From Streptomyces griseofuscus (GTDB lineage: Bacteria > Actinomycetota > Actinomycetes > Streptomycetales > Streptomycetaceae), in NCBI RefSeq assembly GCF_014673495.1, contig NZ_CP051006.1:3100001-3164000 (forward strand): DNA of 64,000 nucleotides, given 5' to 3'. Below the pieces are notes generated by a model. It had not been told where the DNA came from and ran no database searches. It saw only the letters and a list, made by a program, of their open reading frames with translations. The position numbers and the translations under genes were made by a program. Positions 14,745-24,022 of the stretch are shown in pieces (positions within the stretch are counted from its first letter, which is position 1; each line of letters opens with the position of its first letter).

Positions 14745-17632
14745 CTGCTTGCCTCCTCGACAGGGCCCCCCGTGGTGTCTTCGGAATGGTCTTCGATCTC
14801 TGCCTCGACGTCGCGGTAGCCGGCCTGTGCTCCTCGGCGGAAGCCACCGAGCCTGCGGCGCAGGGCCTCGGCGTCGACGCTGGTGCTGCGCTGGCGGGGC
14901 GGGGGGGCGGGTGCGGTGATCCTGGGCGTGCGCTTGGGCAGCCCCTTGCTGGTGACCCGTTCCCCGGCCTCGCCGTCGTCGGCGGCCCCGGTCATGGGCC
15001 GCGCGTGGCTGATGGGTTCGGCATCGACGCCGGCGGGGGCGGAAGCCGCCGGCCGGTCGTCCGCCTGGTCGTCCGGCCGGTCGTCGGCTTCCCCGTCCGG
15101 TGCCTTCTCCGGCGCGTTCCCCGACGTCTTCTCCGGTGCGTTCTCCGGTGTCCTGTCCGGTGCCTTTTGCGGTGCCTCGTCCGTGAGCGGGAGCAGCAGC
15201 TCCATCGTGGTCTCGGCGAAGGTCTCCACCGGGGCCTTGGGCCGGGCCTCGGCCTCCTCCGTGCCGGGCCCAGCCTGCTCGTGCGTCGTCTCCTCGGCGG
15301 CTTCCGGCGCCGTCTCCTCGGCCGGGTCCGGGGCGGCCTCCCGCCCGTCCGCCCGCTCCGGCTCCGCGCCGGCCTCCCTGACCGCCTTCTCGGCCAGTGC
15401 CACCAGCGGGTCCTGCTGCTCGGCGCCGTCCTTGGGACGGGTGGGCAGGACATTGGAGTTGGCCTCGGCGGCGGCGCCCGGCAGGGTGAAGGTTCCGGTG
15501 GTGGAGGTGGCGGCCTGCGGGGGTACGGCCGTCGCGGGGGCCTCGGACAGCAGGGTGGCCGGCAGCACCACGACCGCGGCGACCCCGCCCTGCTTCTGCT
15601 CGCGCAGCTGCACCCGTACACCGTGCCGGTGGGCGAGGCGGGCCACGACGTACAGGCCGAGCCCGAGACCGTCGTCGCCCTCCTGCTCGTACCCGGCCTC
15701 GGGGTCGAAGTCGGCGAGGCGCGCGTTGAGCCGGATGAGGCGGTCCCCGGCCATGCCGATGCCCTCGTCGTGCACGGAGAGCATGACCTCGCCGGACTCC
15801 AGCAGCCAGCCGGAGACCTCGACCGGCACGTCCGGCGGGGAGAACGTGGTGGCGTTCTCCATCAGTTCGGCCAGCAGGTGCGAGAGGTCGTCCGCGGCGA
15901 AGCCCGCGATGTGCGCGTGCGGCGGCAGCGCGGCGATGCGCACCCGCTCGTACCGCTCGATCTCGCTGACCGCGGCGCGCACCACGTCCACCAGCGGCAC
16001 CGGACCGTGATGCTGCTGGACATGCTCCGTACCGGCGAGGACCAGCAGGTTCTCGCTGTGCCGGCGCATCACGGTGGCGAAGTGGTCCAGCTTGAAGAGG
16101 GTGGCGAGACGCTCGGGATCCTGCTCCCGGTCCTCCAGGCCCTCGATGACGGCGAGCTGGCGCTCGACCAGACCGAGGGTGCGCAGCGCCAGGTTGACGA
16201 AGGTGCCGCCGATGCTCGCGCGCACCCGGCCCAGTTCGGCCGCCGCCTCGGCGAGTTCGGCGCGCAGCTCCTCGCGGGCGTCGGCCATCTGCTGCCGCTG
16301 CCCGACCAGGTGCTTGCGGTCGGTCTCCAGGGTGGTGACCCGCTCGTGCAGGGCGGCGGCGTGCGCGTGCAGGGCGTTGACGGAGCGGACGACCTGCGCG
16401 AACTCGTCGTTGCGGCCGGTGAAGGCGATGGGTTCGCGGCCGGCCGGGTCGCCGGGCTCGGCGAGCCGGGCGGTGCCGCGGCGCAGCACCGACAGGGGCC
16501 GGGTGAGGGTGCGGGCCATGGCGGTGGCGATGCCGACCGCGACCAGCAGCAGCACGCCGAGGACGGCGACCCGGATCTCCAGCGCGGTGACGTCGTCGTC
16601 CCGCAGCTTCTCCAGGTCCTGGGTGCGGTGCTCGTAGAGGGCCGACTCCGCGCCGCGCATCAGGTCGAGCCGCCCGGACAGGGCCGCGTCCAGCTTGGTG
16701 GCGCTGGTGCCCGAGGCACTGTCGGGGAAGGTCGGCTGGGCCGTGAAGGTGTCCAGGTACTTCTCGGCCGAGTTGACGTCGGCGCCGGTGACCGTGGAGT
16801 CGTACGCGTCGACGGCCGACTTGGGCGCGTTCTCGCGGAAGTCGGCGAGGGCCGCGTCGGAGCGCAGCCGGGCCTGCTGGGCGGCGGCGGTGAGCGCGTC
16901 GCGCTGCTTGCGGCCGGCCTCGGTGGGCACGGAGGTGGTGGTGGACAGTCCGGTGACGGGGTTGAACACCGTCTGCGTGGTCGCCGGGACGTTGAGCGCG
17001 GCGAGCAGCAGGCCGCGGGCGGCGGCGGACTGCTGGACCGCGGTGTCCAGTTCGGCGAGCGCGTAGCCGCCGGAGCCGGCCCGCGGGGGCATCCGCTCGG
17101 CCAGCTGCTCGGCGAGCCCGTGCAGTTCGGTGATCATGGCCGAGTACGCCTGGTGGGCTTCGAGCGCGCTGCTCTTGCCGGTGAGGGCGGCGCGCCGGAC
17201 GGTCGCGATGCGGTCGAGGTCGCCGCGCAGGTCCGCCGGGGTGCCGCTGTCGGCGCGCAGATCCGCCACCTGGCGGTCGACGCGGGTGCTGCGGTCCTCG
17301 GAAGGCGCCTTGGACTCGGGGCGGCCGGCCGCGATGTAGGAGGTGACCTCGTCGCGCTCGTCGGCCAGGGAGCCCGCGAGGGTGAGGGCGTCCTGGGTGC
17401 GGGAGGCCAGCGTCACCAGGTCCTGGGAGTCGCTCACGTCCGAGGACGCGGTGAGCAGAGAGGGGGATCCGGCTCCGGCGACCGCGGCGGCCACGACCGC
17501 GACGGCGACAATCAGCCGGGTGCGCACATGCGTGGGCCGCCCGGTGCCCACGGGAGTCTCGGGGGCGGCCTTCTCGGGGGCCGTCTGCCTGCCTGTGCGC
17601 CGAGGCCGCTTCATCTGCACCGGTGCTCGCAT
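14741..17632 (-). CDS. cvnA: CvnA, conservon histidine-kinase-like membrane sensor
   Basis: This 963-residue protein (ATG 17632; MKRPRR at 17614 is an alternative start) has membrane helices at about 39-58 and 355-373. They flank a large extracytoplasmic domain that resembles the nitrate/nitrite-sensing (NIT) fold. A HAMP-like segment (about 374-430) and a long helix lead to a HATPase_c domain with the N-box LLAELMENATTFSP, HDEGIGMAG and GLGLGLYVVARL (about 580-700). The last 250 residues are Glu/Ala/Pro-rich and probably disordered. CvnA proteins lack an associated response regulator and are thought to signal through CvnB-D. The gene heads the operon cvnA-B-C-D-monooxygenase. Confidence 0.92.
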   Translation of the reverse strand: MRAPVQMKRPRRTGRQTAPEKAAPETPVGTGRPTHVRTRLIVAVAVVAAAVAGAGSPSLLTASSDVSDSQDLVTLASRTQDALTLAGSLADERDEVTSYIAAGRPESKAPSEDRSTRVDRQVADLRADSGTPADLRGDLDRIATVRRAALTGKSSALEAHQAYSAMITELHGLAEQLAERMPPRAGSGGYALAELDTAVQQSAAARGLLLAALNVPATTQTVFNPVTGLSTTTSVPTEAGRKQRDALTAAAQQARLRSDAALADFRENAPKSAVDAYDSTVTGADVNSAEKYLDTFTAQPTFPDSASGTSATKLDAALSGRLDLMRGAESALYEHRTQDLEKLRDDDVTALEIRVAVLGVLLLVAVGIATAMARTLTRPLSVLRRGTARLAEPGDPAGREPIAFTGRNDEFAQVVRSVNALHAHAAALHERVTTLETDRKHLVGQRQQMADAREELRAELAEAAAELGRVRASIGGTFVNLALRTLGLVERQLAVIEGLEDREQDPERLATLFKLDHFATVMRRHSENLLVLAGTEHVQQHHGPVPLVDVVRAAVSEIERYERVRIAALPPHAHIAGFAADDLSHLLAELMENATTFSPPDVPVEVSGWLLESGEVMLSVHDEGIGMAGDRLIRLNARLADFDPEAGYEQEGDDGLGLGLYVVARLAHRHGVRVQLREQKQGGVAAVVVLPATLLSEAPATAVPPQAATSTTGTFTLPGAAAEANSNVLPTRPKDGAEQQDPLVALAEKAVREAGAEPERADGREAAPDPAEETAPEAAEETTHEQAGPGTEEAEARPKAPVETFAETTMELLLPLTDEAPQKAPDRTPENAPEKTSGNAPEKAPDGEADDRPDDQADDRPAASAPAGVDAEPISHARPMTGAADDGEAGERVTSKGLPKRTPRITAPAPPPRQRSTSVDAEALRRRLGGFRRGAQAGYRDVEAEIEDHSEDTTGGPVEEASS

Positions 17633-18004
17633 TCCTGAACTCGTCTACCCAAGGGCCCGGGTGGCGCCCCGTCAGCTCGGTGCCAAGTGGTGCGTGCACC
17701 CGGTTCGTACGGTTCCCGACCCTCCCAGCGCCGGTGGGCAGTGGTCGCGCATCACCTGACCCGCCACCCGAAGGAGTGAACATCGGAGGGGAGTTGGCGG
17801 GCAAGTTCCTCTGGCGTGTGCCGGGCCGTTCTCCGGCGGGCCGGTTGGACGCGCGCGGAAGGGTTTGGCAGTATTCGCCACCGCGCTTTTCCGGAGTGGC
17901 CCATTACCCCCCAAACCAGGCGCCTGACCTGCGCGAGCATGACAATCCACGGGCGATTGCCGGTCTTTGGGGGAGGCCGTGAAGGGCTCGTGCAGACTGG
18001 CCGG
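17633..18004. promoter_or_regulatory. Divergent intergenic region, conservon and PP2C-like gene
   Basis: These 372 bases lie between two outward-reading genes and must hold both promoters. The codon pattern here shows no convincing coding frame. I found no assignable operator or hairpin. Confidence 0.4.
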
Positions 18005-18793
18005 ATGCGAACTGATCTCGTTTCGGAACCCGGCGACGCGACCCGACCCAACGAGGACTTCGCCGATGTCGGACTACCCGCCTCCGGACAGGGCGGTTGT
18101 GTGATCTTGCTGGACGGGGTGACACCGCCCGCCGGGGAGACCGGCTGTCTGCATTCCGTCCCCTGGTTCACCGCCCGGCTCGGCGGGGCACTGACCGAAC
18201 TGACCGTTTCCGGCCGAGATCTGACGCCGGCCGACATCCTTTCTTCGGCGATCGAGCGCACCGCGCAGACACATGCGGACACCTGTGACCTTTCTCACCC
18301 GCGTACGCCTCAGGCAACCGTGGTCATCGTGCGGTGGTCCGCCGAGACGGTCGAGTACCTGGTCCTCTCCGACTCGGCGCTGTTGCTGCGCTCCCCCGCC
18401 GGGGAGGTCACCGCGGTCCTGGACGACCGGCTCGCCCGGCTGCCCCGCTCGGCGCTGGCCACCGACGCCCTGGTGGACGCGAACCTGCGCAACAAGGAGG
18501 GCGGCTTCTTCACGGCCGCCGCGGACCCGTCCGTCGCCGCCCGCGCGGTGACCGGCACCGTGCCCCGCGGCGAGGTCACCGCGCTGGCCGCCCTGACGGA
18601 CGGCGCGACCCGCTGGACGGAGACGTTCCACCAGGGCGACTGGACCGGTCTGTTCGACGTCCTCGCCAAGGACGGCGCCCGCTCGCTCGTCGACCGGGTA
18701 CGGCACCTGGAGTCGGCGGACGAGCGGGAGCGGGCGTTCCTGGGGCGGAGCAAGACGCACGACGACGCGACGGTGGTGTACGTCGAGCTGTGA
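18005..18793 (+). CDS. PP2C-like protein phosphatase (SpoIIE/PPM family)
   Basis: From ATG 18005 the protein has 262 residues; GTG 17990 is an alternative start with a closer GAAGGG site. The order of motifs is PPM-like: RPNEDFADVGLP, then CVILLDGVTPP (metal-binding D-G), ALTDGATRW, and SKTHDDATVVYVEL at the end, where the D-D pair completes the metal site. Such enzymes dephosphorylate Ser/Thr-phosphoproteins, often anti-sigma-factor antagonists. It is divergent from the conservon, and no direct partner is adjacent. The family call is good; the target is unknown. Confidence 0.82.
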   Translation: MRTDLVSEPGDATRPNEDFADVGLPASGQGGCVILLDGVTPPAGETGCLHSVPWFTARLGGALTELTVSGRDLTPADILSSAIERTAQTHADTCDLSHPRTPQATVVIVRWSAETVEYLVLSDSALLLRSPAGEVTAVLDDRLARLPRSALATDALVDANLRNKEGGFFTAAADPSVAARAVTGTVPRGEVTALAALTDGATRWTETFHQGDWTGLFDVLAKDGARSLVDRVRHLESADERERAFLGRSKTHDDATVVYVEL

Positions 18794-18811
18794 CCCCCGC
18801 TCGGCCGCGGG

Positions 18812-19303
18812 TCATTTCTCCATGACGCCGTTCAACTGGTGCAGCAGCCGGGCCAGCTCGGCCACCTCGCGGCGGTCCCAGTGGGCGAGCTGGCTGACGT
18901 ACCGGGCACGGCGGGCCTCGCGGACCGTGCCGACCCGGCGGTGGCCCTCCTCGGTGAGGGTGACCAGCCAGGCGCGGCCGTCCGCGGGGTCGGGCTCGCG
19001 GGTGATCAGACCCAGCTCCTCCAGGGCGCGCAGTTGGCGGGACATGGTGGCTTTGCCGACGCCGAAGTAGCCGGCGAGTTCGGTGGCCCGCCGGCCGCCG
19101 TGCTCGTTCAGCCGGATCAGCAGTCCGTACGCGGAGGACTCCAGGTCGGGGTGGACCTCCCGGGCCATCTCGCCCTGGTTGGCGCGGGCGCGTCGCAGCA
19201 GTACGGTCAACTCGCGTTCGAGTGCCAGGAATTCCTGGTCTGCACCACTGGGCGTCACCTGCTCGGCGACGCGTGCTTCTGCGCCGTTTCCGTCCTCGTG
19301 CAC
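18812..19303 (-). CDS. MarR-family transcriptional regulator
   Basis: The GTG at 19303 is favoured because AGGGGTG lies four bases upstream (163 residues); an ATG at 19357 in the same frame would add 18 residues. The winged helix is evident: SAYGLLIRLNEHGGRRATELAGYFGVGKATMSRQLRALEELGLI, then DPADGRAWLVTLTEEG, the wing. MarR dimers repress nearby or distant genes and respond to small molecules or oxidation. It converges on the PP2C-like gene and is divergent from the muramidase gene, which is a possible target. Confidence 0.9.
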   Translation of the reverse strand: MHEDGNGAEARVAEQVTPSGADQEFLALERELTVLLRRARANQGEMAREVHPDLESSAYGLLIRLNEHGGRRATELAGYFGVGKATMSRQLRALEELGLITREPDPADGRAWLVTLTEEGHRRVGTVREARRARYVSQLAHWDRREVAELARLLHQLNGVMEK

Positions 19304-19544
19304 GTCACACCCCTGATCGGTTTCGCGGTCCTGAAAGTTTCTGCCAAACGCAGTCATAGCCGCAGCTCCGTAAGTATTTCGCAGGCGTAGACCAACGGCG
19401 GCGGCCGGACCCCCTTCCCACGCCGCTGTCTACGTGCGTAGCTTTTTCGTCAGGCAGTGAATGACATGCCCACGACAGTGCACCTCTTCCGAGTTCACTG
19501 TCATGTTCCCCCCACTTTCACCCCACCCTCCCCGGAGGCACGTC

Positions 19545-20369
19545 ATGCCCGCGCCCAGACCCCGCTCACTCCGTCCGCGCCCGCTCGCCGTCATGGTCAC
19601 GGCCCTGCTCGCGGCGATGGCCTGCGCACTCCCCCTCACCACCGCCCAGGCCGCGTCCACGCCCACCCGCGGCACCGCCTACATGGGCGAGACCGTCGCC
19701 GCCCACGACGGCACCCACGGCACCCCCACCAGCGGCGACGCCACCCAGACCGAGGGTGTGGACGTCTCCAACTACCAGGGCAGCGTGGCCTGGTCGACGC
19801 TGTACGGCAGCGGGGTGCGCTGGGCGTACACGAAGGCGACGGAGGGCACGTACTACACGAACCCCTCCTTCACCCAGCAGTACAACGGCTCGTACAACGT
19901 GGGCATGATCCGCGGCTCGTACCACTTCGCCACCCCGGACACCACCAGCGGCGCCACCCAGGCGAGCTACTTCGTCGCGCACGGCGGCGGCTGGTCCAAG
20001 GACGGCAAGACCCTGCCGGGCGTGCTCGACATCGAGTGGAACCCGTACGGCGCCGACTGCTACGGCAAGACGGCCAGCCAGATGGTCAGCTGGATCGCGG
20101 ACTTCCTGAACACGTACAAGTCCCTCACCGGCCGGGACGCCGTGATCTACACCGCCACCAGCTGGTGGACCGAGTGCACCGGCAACTACGCCGGCTTCGC
20201 GGCCAACAACCCGCTGTGGGTCGCCCGCTACGCCACCTCCGTGGGGACGCTCCCGGCCGGCTGGTCGTACTACACGATGTGGCAGTACACCTCCTCCGGC
20301 GCGACCGTCGGCGACCACGACGTGTTCAACGGCGCGCTCGACCGCGTCCAGGCGCTCGCCAACGGCTGA
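19545..20369 (+). CDS. Secreted GH25 muramidase (lysozyme)
   Basis: The ATG at 19545 follows GGAGG and gives 274 residues. A twin-arginine-free signal peptide with LAVMVTALLAAMACALPL ends near TTAQAA (about residue 36). The GH25 domain starts at GVDVSNYQGSVAW and shows the catalytic acid pair in VLDIEW. The GSYHFATPD segment and the closing WQYTSSG are family hallmarks. GH25 enzymes cut the beta-1,4 bond between MurNAc and GlcNAc. No cell-wall-binding module is attached. A perfect hairpin follows at 20411-20437. Confidence 0.95.
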   Translation: MPAPRPRSLRPRPLAVMVTALLAAMACALPLTTAQAASTPTRGTAYMGETVAAHDGTHGTPTSGDATQTEGVDVSNYQGSVAWSTLYGSGVRWAYTKATEGTYYTNPSFTQQYNGSYNVGMIRGSYHFATPDTTSGATQASYFVAHGGGWSKDGKTLPGVLDIEWNPYGADCYGKTASQMVSWIADFLNTYKSLTGRDAVIYTATSWWTECTGNYAGFAANNPLWVARYATSVGTLPAGWSYYTMWQYTSSGATVGDHDVFNGALDRVQALANG

Positions 20370-20410
20370 CGGCCGGAGCGGCCACCGGGCGCCATCGGCC
20401 GACGCCCCGC

Positions 20411-20437
20411 CACGCCCGGCTCGCCGAGCCGGGCGTG
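20411..20437 (+). terminator. Hairpin terminator after the muramidase gene
   Basis: A perfect 12-bp stem, CACGCCCGGCTC with its complement, closes a 3-base GCC loop 41 bases after the stop codon. No T-run follows. Confidence 0.75.
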
Positions 20438-20486
20438 CGCACGGCAAGGGCCCAGACCCCTCACGGGACCCGGGCCCTGCCTTCCC

Positions 20487-20571
20487 CCAGGGCCTCTCGT
20501 TTGGATCACGCCGGGCTCGCGGGCCCTGGCACCGCGCCCTGATCCGGCCTGATCCAAACGAAAGACCCTGG
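20487..20571. repeat. Large imperfect inverted repeat between muramidase and lon
   Basis: Arms of 22 bases (20487-20508 and 20550-20571) are complementary at 20 positions. They contain the sequence CGTTTGGATCA and its complement, and further GCCGG/CCGGC pairing continues inward. It lies between converging genes, so it could serve as a bidirectional terminator. The conserved, AT-interrupted arms and long inner loop also look like a dispersed intergenic repeat rather than a plain terminator. Confidence 0.75.
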
Positions 20572-20578
20572 TCGTCCG

Positions 20579-22999
20579 TCACGCCGCCAGGGGAACCTCC
20601 GGCGCCGCGCCGTCGGCCGCGGGCACCAGCGCCAGTTCCAGGACCTGGCGGACGTCGGTCACGGTGTGGACGTCGAGCTTGTCCAGCACCTCGGCCGGGA
20701 CGTCGTCCAGGTCGGCCTCGTTGCGCTTGGGGATGATCACGGTGGTCACCCCGGCGCGCTGCGCGGCGAGCAGCTTCTGCTTCACCCCGCCGATCGGCAG
20801 CACCCGGCCGGTCAGCGAGACCTCACCGGTCATCGCCACGTCCGTGCGCACCTGGCGGCCGGAGAGCAGCGAGGCCAGCGCGGTGGTCAGGGTGACACCC
20901 GCGCTCGGGCCGTCCTTGGGGACCGCGCCCGCCGGGAAGTGGATGTGCACACCCCGGTCCTTCAGATCGGTCACCGGCAGCTCCAGTTCGGCGCCGTGGC
21001 TGCGCAGGAAGCTCAGCGCGATCCGCGCCGACTCCTTCATCACATCGCCCAGCTGACCGGTCAGGGTCAGCCCCGCCGCACCGGTCTCCGGGTCGGCGAG
21101 GGACGCCTCCACGAAGAGCACGTCGCCGCCCGCGCCGGTGACCGCGAGCCCGGTCGCCACCCCGGGCACGGCCGTACGGCGCTCGGCCGGGTCCTGCGCC
21201 GACTCGGGCACATGGTGCGGCCGCCCGATCAGGGCGCGCAGATCGCCGTCCGCGACGGTGCACGGCAGCTCCCGCTCGCCCAGTTCGTGCTGGGCCGCGA
21301 CCTTGCGCAGCAGCCGGGCGATCGAGCGCTCCAGATTGCGCACGCCCGCCTCGCGGGTGTATTCGCCCGCGAGCTTGCGCAGCGCGCTCTCCGCCAGCGT
21401 GACCTCGCCGGTGTCGAGCCCGGCCCGCTCCAGCTGGCGCGGCAGCAGGTGGTCCCGGGCGATGACGACCTTCTCGTCCTCGGTGTAGCCGTCCAGGCGG
21501 ACGATCTCCATACGGTCGGCGAGCGCCTCCGGGATCGCCTCCAGGACGTTGGCGGTGGCCAGGAAGACGACGTCGGACAGGTCGAGTTCGACCTCCAGGT
21601 AGTGGTCGCGGAAGGTGTGGTTCTGCGCCGGGTCGAGCACCTCGAGGAGGGCGGCGGCCGGGTCGCCCCGGAAGTCCGATCCCACCTTGTCGATCTCGTC
21701 CAGGAGCACGACCGGGTTCATGGACCCGGCCTCCTTGATCGCGCGCACGATCCGGCCCGGCAGCGCGCCGACATACGTACGGCGGTGACCGCGGATCTCG
21801 GCCTCGTCGCGGACGCCGCCGAGCGCGACGCGGACGAACTTGCGGCCCATGGCGTGCGCGACGGACTCGCCCAGGCTGGTCTTGCCGACACCGGGCGGGC
21901 CGACGAGCGCGAGCACCGCGCCTCCGCGCCGCCCGCCGATCACACCGAGCCCGCGGTCACCGCGCCGCTTGCGCACCGTCAGGTACTCGGTGATGCGCTC
22001 CTTGACGTCCTCCAGGCCCGCGTGTTCCTCGTCGAGGACCGCCTTGGCGCCCCGGATGTCGTACGCGTCCTCGGTGCGTTCGTTCCACGGCAGTTCGAGG
22101 ACGGTGTCCAGCCAGGTGCGGATCCAGCTGCCCTCGGGCGACTGGTCGGAGGACCGCTCCAGCTTGTCGACCTCCTTGAGCGCGGCCTCGCGGACCGGCT
22201 CCGGCAGGTCGGCGGCCTCCACCCGGGAGCGGTAGTCGTCGGACTCCTCGCCCTCCTGGTCGCCGTTCAGCTCGCGCAGCTCCTTGCGGACGGCCTCCAG
22301 CTGACGGCGCAGCAGGAACTCGCGCTGCTGCTTGTCGACGCCCTCCTGGACATCCTTGGCGATGGTCTCGGCCACGTCCTGCTCGGCGAGGTGGTGGCGC
22401 AGCTGCTGCGTGGCGAGCTTGAGGCGGGCCACCGGGTCGGCGGTCTCCAGGAGTTCGACCTTCTGCTCGGTGGTGAGGAAGGGCGAGTAGCCGGAGTTGT
22501 CGGCGAGCGCGGAGACGCCGTCGATGGCCTGGACGCGGTCCACCACCTGCCAGGCGCCGCGCTTGCGCAGCCAGCTGGTGGCGAGTGCCTTGTATTCCTT
22601 GACGAGTTCGGCGACCTGGCCGGGCAGCGGCTCGGGCAGGGTCTCGTCCACCTCGGCGCCCTCGACCCACAGGGCGGCGCCGGGTCCGGTGGTACCGGCG
22701 CCGATGCGGACGCGGCTGCGACCGCGGATCAGCGCGCCGGGGTCGCCGTCGGCCAGCCGGCCCACCTGCTCGACCGTGCCCAGCACGCCGGTCCTGGCGT
22801 ACGTGCCGTCGACGCGGGGCACCAGCAGCACCCGTGGCTTGCCGGGTTCCGAGCGCGCGGCGGCCTGTGCGGCCTCCACCGCGGCGCGGACCTCGGCATC
22901 GCTCAGGTCCAGCGGAACCACCATGCCGGGCAGCACGACCTCGTCGTCGAGCGGCAGCACGGGCAGGACGAGCGTGAACGCCGGTGACTCAGCAGCCAT
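20579..22999 (-). CDS. lon: ATP-dependent Lon protease
   Basis: The ATG at 22999 is chosen for the AAGGGGAG site five bases upstream and gives 806 residues, normal for Lon. The N-terminal substrate-binding domain begins [19 protein letters not shown]. The AAA+ module has Walker [10 protein letters not shown] and Walker [11 protein letters not shown]. The protease domain holds the Ser-Lys dyad in [11 protein letters not shown] and [17 protein letters not shown]. Lon degrades misfolded and regulatory proteins in the cytoplasm. A HAIR operator lies just upstream, which fits the known membership of actinomycete lon in the HspR regulon. Confidence 0.97.
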   Translation of the reverse strand: MAAESPAFTLVLPVLPLDDEVVLPGMVVPLDLSDAEVRAAVEAAQAAARSEPGKPRVLLVPRVDGTYARTGVLGTVEQVGRLADGDPGALIRGRSRVRIGAGTTGPGAALWVEGAEVDETLPEPLPGQVAELVKEYKALATSWLRKRGAWQVVDRVQAIDGVSALADNSGYSPFLTTEQKVELLETADPVARLKLATQQLRHHLAEQDVAETIAKDVQEGVDKQQREFLLRRQLEAVRKELRELNGDQEGEESDDYRSRVEAADLPEPVREAALKEVDKLERSSDQSPEGSWIRTWLDTVLELPWNERTEDAYDIRGAKAVLDEEHAGLEDVKERITEYLTVRKRRGDRGLGVIGGRRGGAVLALVGPPGVGKTSLGESVAHAMGRKFVRVALGGVRDEAEIRGHRRTYVGALPGRIVRAIKEAGSMNPVVLLDEIDKVGSDFRGDPAAALLEVLDPAQNHTFRDHYLEVELDLSDVVFLATANVLEAIPEALADRMEIVRLDGYTEDEKVVIARDHLLPRQLERAGLDTGEVTLAESALRKLAGEYTREAGVRNLERSIARLLRKVAAQHELGERELPCTVADGDLRALIGRPHHVPESAQDPAERRTAVPGVATGLAVTGAGGDVLFVEASLADPETGAAGLTLTGQLGDVMKESARIALSFLRSHGAELELPVTDLKDRGVHIHFPAGAVPKDGPSAGVTLTTALASLLSGRQVRTDVAMTGEVSLTGRVLPIGGVKQKLLAAQRAGVTTVIIPKRNEADLDDVPAEVLDKLDVHTVTDVRQVLELALVPAADGAAPEVPLAA

Positions 23000-23020
23000 G
23001 ATCTCCCCTTCGGCAGTCAA

Positions 23021-23041
23021 CTTGAGTTATGCCGACTCAAT
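23021..23041. promoter_or_regulatory. HAIR element (HspR operator) upstream of lon
   Basis: The sequence CTTGAGT-N7-ACTCAAT lies 22 bases upstream of the lon start. It matches the HspR-associated inverted repeat CTTGAGT-N7-ACTCAAG at 13 of 14 arm positions. HspR represses heat-shock genes through this element, and lon has been reported as a HAIR/HspR target in actinomycetes. Confidence 0.88.
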
Positions 23042-23081
23042 GTCTGTCGCCGGGGGAATGTTCCCAACGGGGCGTTCGCTG

Positions 23082-23837
23082 TCAGCGATCGCCTCGCTGG
23101 TGCAGGTGAGAGGGGGTCTCGGCGGCCGCCCAGCGGCGTATGACGGGCCATGCCGACACGCCGATCGCGAGCGCGATCAGATGGCCCCAGTTCGTCATGG
23201 GATCCGTATAGGCGAGCAGGTCGTTCAGCAGGAGGGCCGCCGTGCCGGCGAGCAGCGGCCAGCGCAGCCAGGGGCGCAGAAGGCCGGCCAGGGCGCCCGT
23301 GCTCGCGGCGACGCCGAAGCTGATGCCGTAGTCCAGGCGGTGCAGGGAGGTCCCCGGGAGATGCCCGGCGAGGACCGCGAGGCCCACCGGGACCTCCGTC
23401 GCCAGGGTCGCCAGGACATGGCCGGCGAGGAAGACACAGGCGGCCCGCGCCCCGCCTATCCGGCGCTCCAGCGCGGTGAGCACCAGGACGAACGCGACCG
23501 CGTACGGCGAGACGAGCCCGCCCGCGATCCACAGCGCGCTGGTCAGCAGCACCACCGCGGGCGAGCGCACCAGATGGGTCACGTCCGTGCTGGAGCCCTG
23601 GTAGAGGGCGTACACCAGGGTGGGCGGCGCCAGGGCCGCGAGCACGGAGGTGGCGGCCAGCAGAGCCGCGTACCCGAGGGTGAACGGCGTCCGGGCGGGC
23701 GTCGGCAGCAGCAGCCAGGGGCGCACCCGCGGCACCGCGAGGGGCCGGGCGGGCGGCGGCGCGGGCAGCACGGACCGCTGGCGGGGCACACCGTCCAGCA
23801 GGTCCGCGCCCACGGTCTTCGGCGCGATCCGTTCCAC
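23082..23837 (-). CDS. Rhomboid-like integral membrane protein
   Basis: GTG 23837 follows AAGGAG and gives 251 residues with about six hydrophobic helices. The order resembles the actinobacterial rhomboid-like family: a Pro-rich cytoplasmic start, ALERRIGGARAACVFLAGHVLATLATE, then HRLDYGISFGVAASTGALAGLL and a final NWGHLIALAIGVSAW. The segment YGISFG replaces the usual GxSG serine motif, and a histidine is present in the last helix, so protease activity is uncertain. The gene lies upstream of lon on the same strand but is separated by the lon promoter. Confidence 0.72.
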   Translation of the reverse strand: MERIAPKTVGADLLDGVPRQRSVLPAPPPARPLAVPRVRPWLLLPTPARTPFTLGYAALLAATSVLAALAPPTLVYALYQGSSTDVTHLVRSPAVVLLTSALWIAGGLVSPYAVAFVLVLTALERRIGGARAACVFLAGHVLATLATEVPVGLAVLAGHLPGTSLHRLDYGISFGVAASTGALAGLLRPWLRWPLLAGTAALLLNDLLAYTDPMTNWGHLIALAIGVSAWPVIRRWAAAETPSHLHQRGDR

Positions 23838-24022
23838 GGTGGCGCTCCTTCCGTTCCGCCCCACCCTCCGTGCTGGAGGAAGCCGCTGTCCACGTCCGCA
23901 GCCACAGGAGAGCGATTTCACGGCAACCTCATAAGTTCCGGCCATGTCCGGCACCCGGGCCCCGCGGGGCCGACATCCGTAATTGCCGTGAAAGCAAAGC
24001 CCTGTTCAAGCAGGATGGACCC

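Noticed and set aside
14786..17638. A long plus-strand frame opposite cvnA
   Set aside because: Shadow of cvnA; cvnA shows kinase motifs, membrane helices and coupling to cvnB, while the opposite frame shows nothing.
20666..22987. A long plus-strand frame opposite lon
   Set aside because: Shadow of lon; low-complexity translation without motifs.
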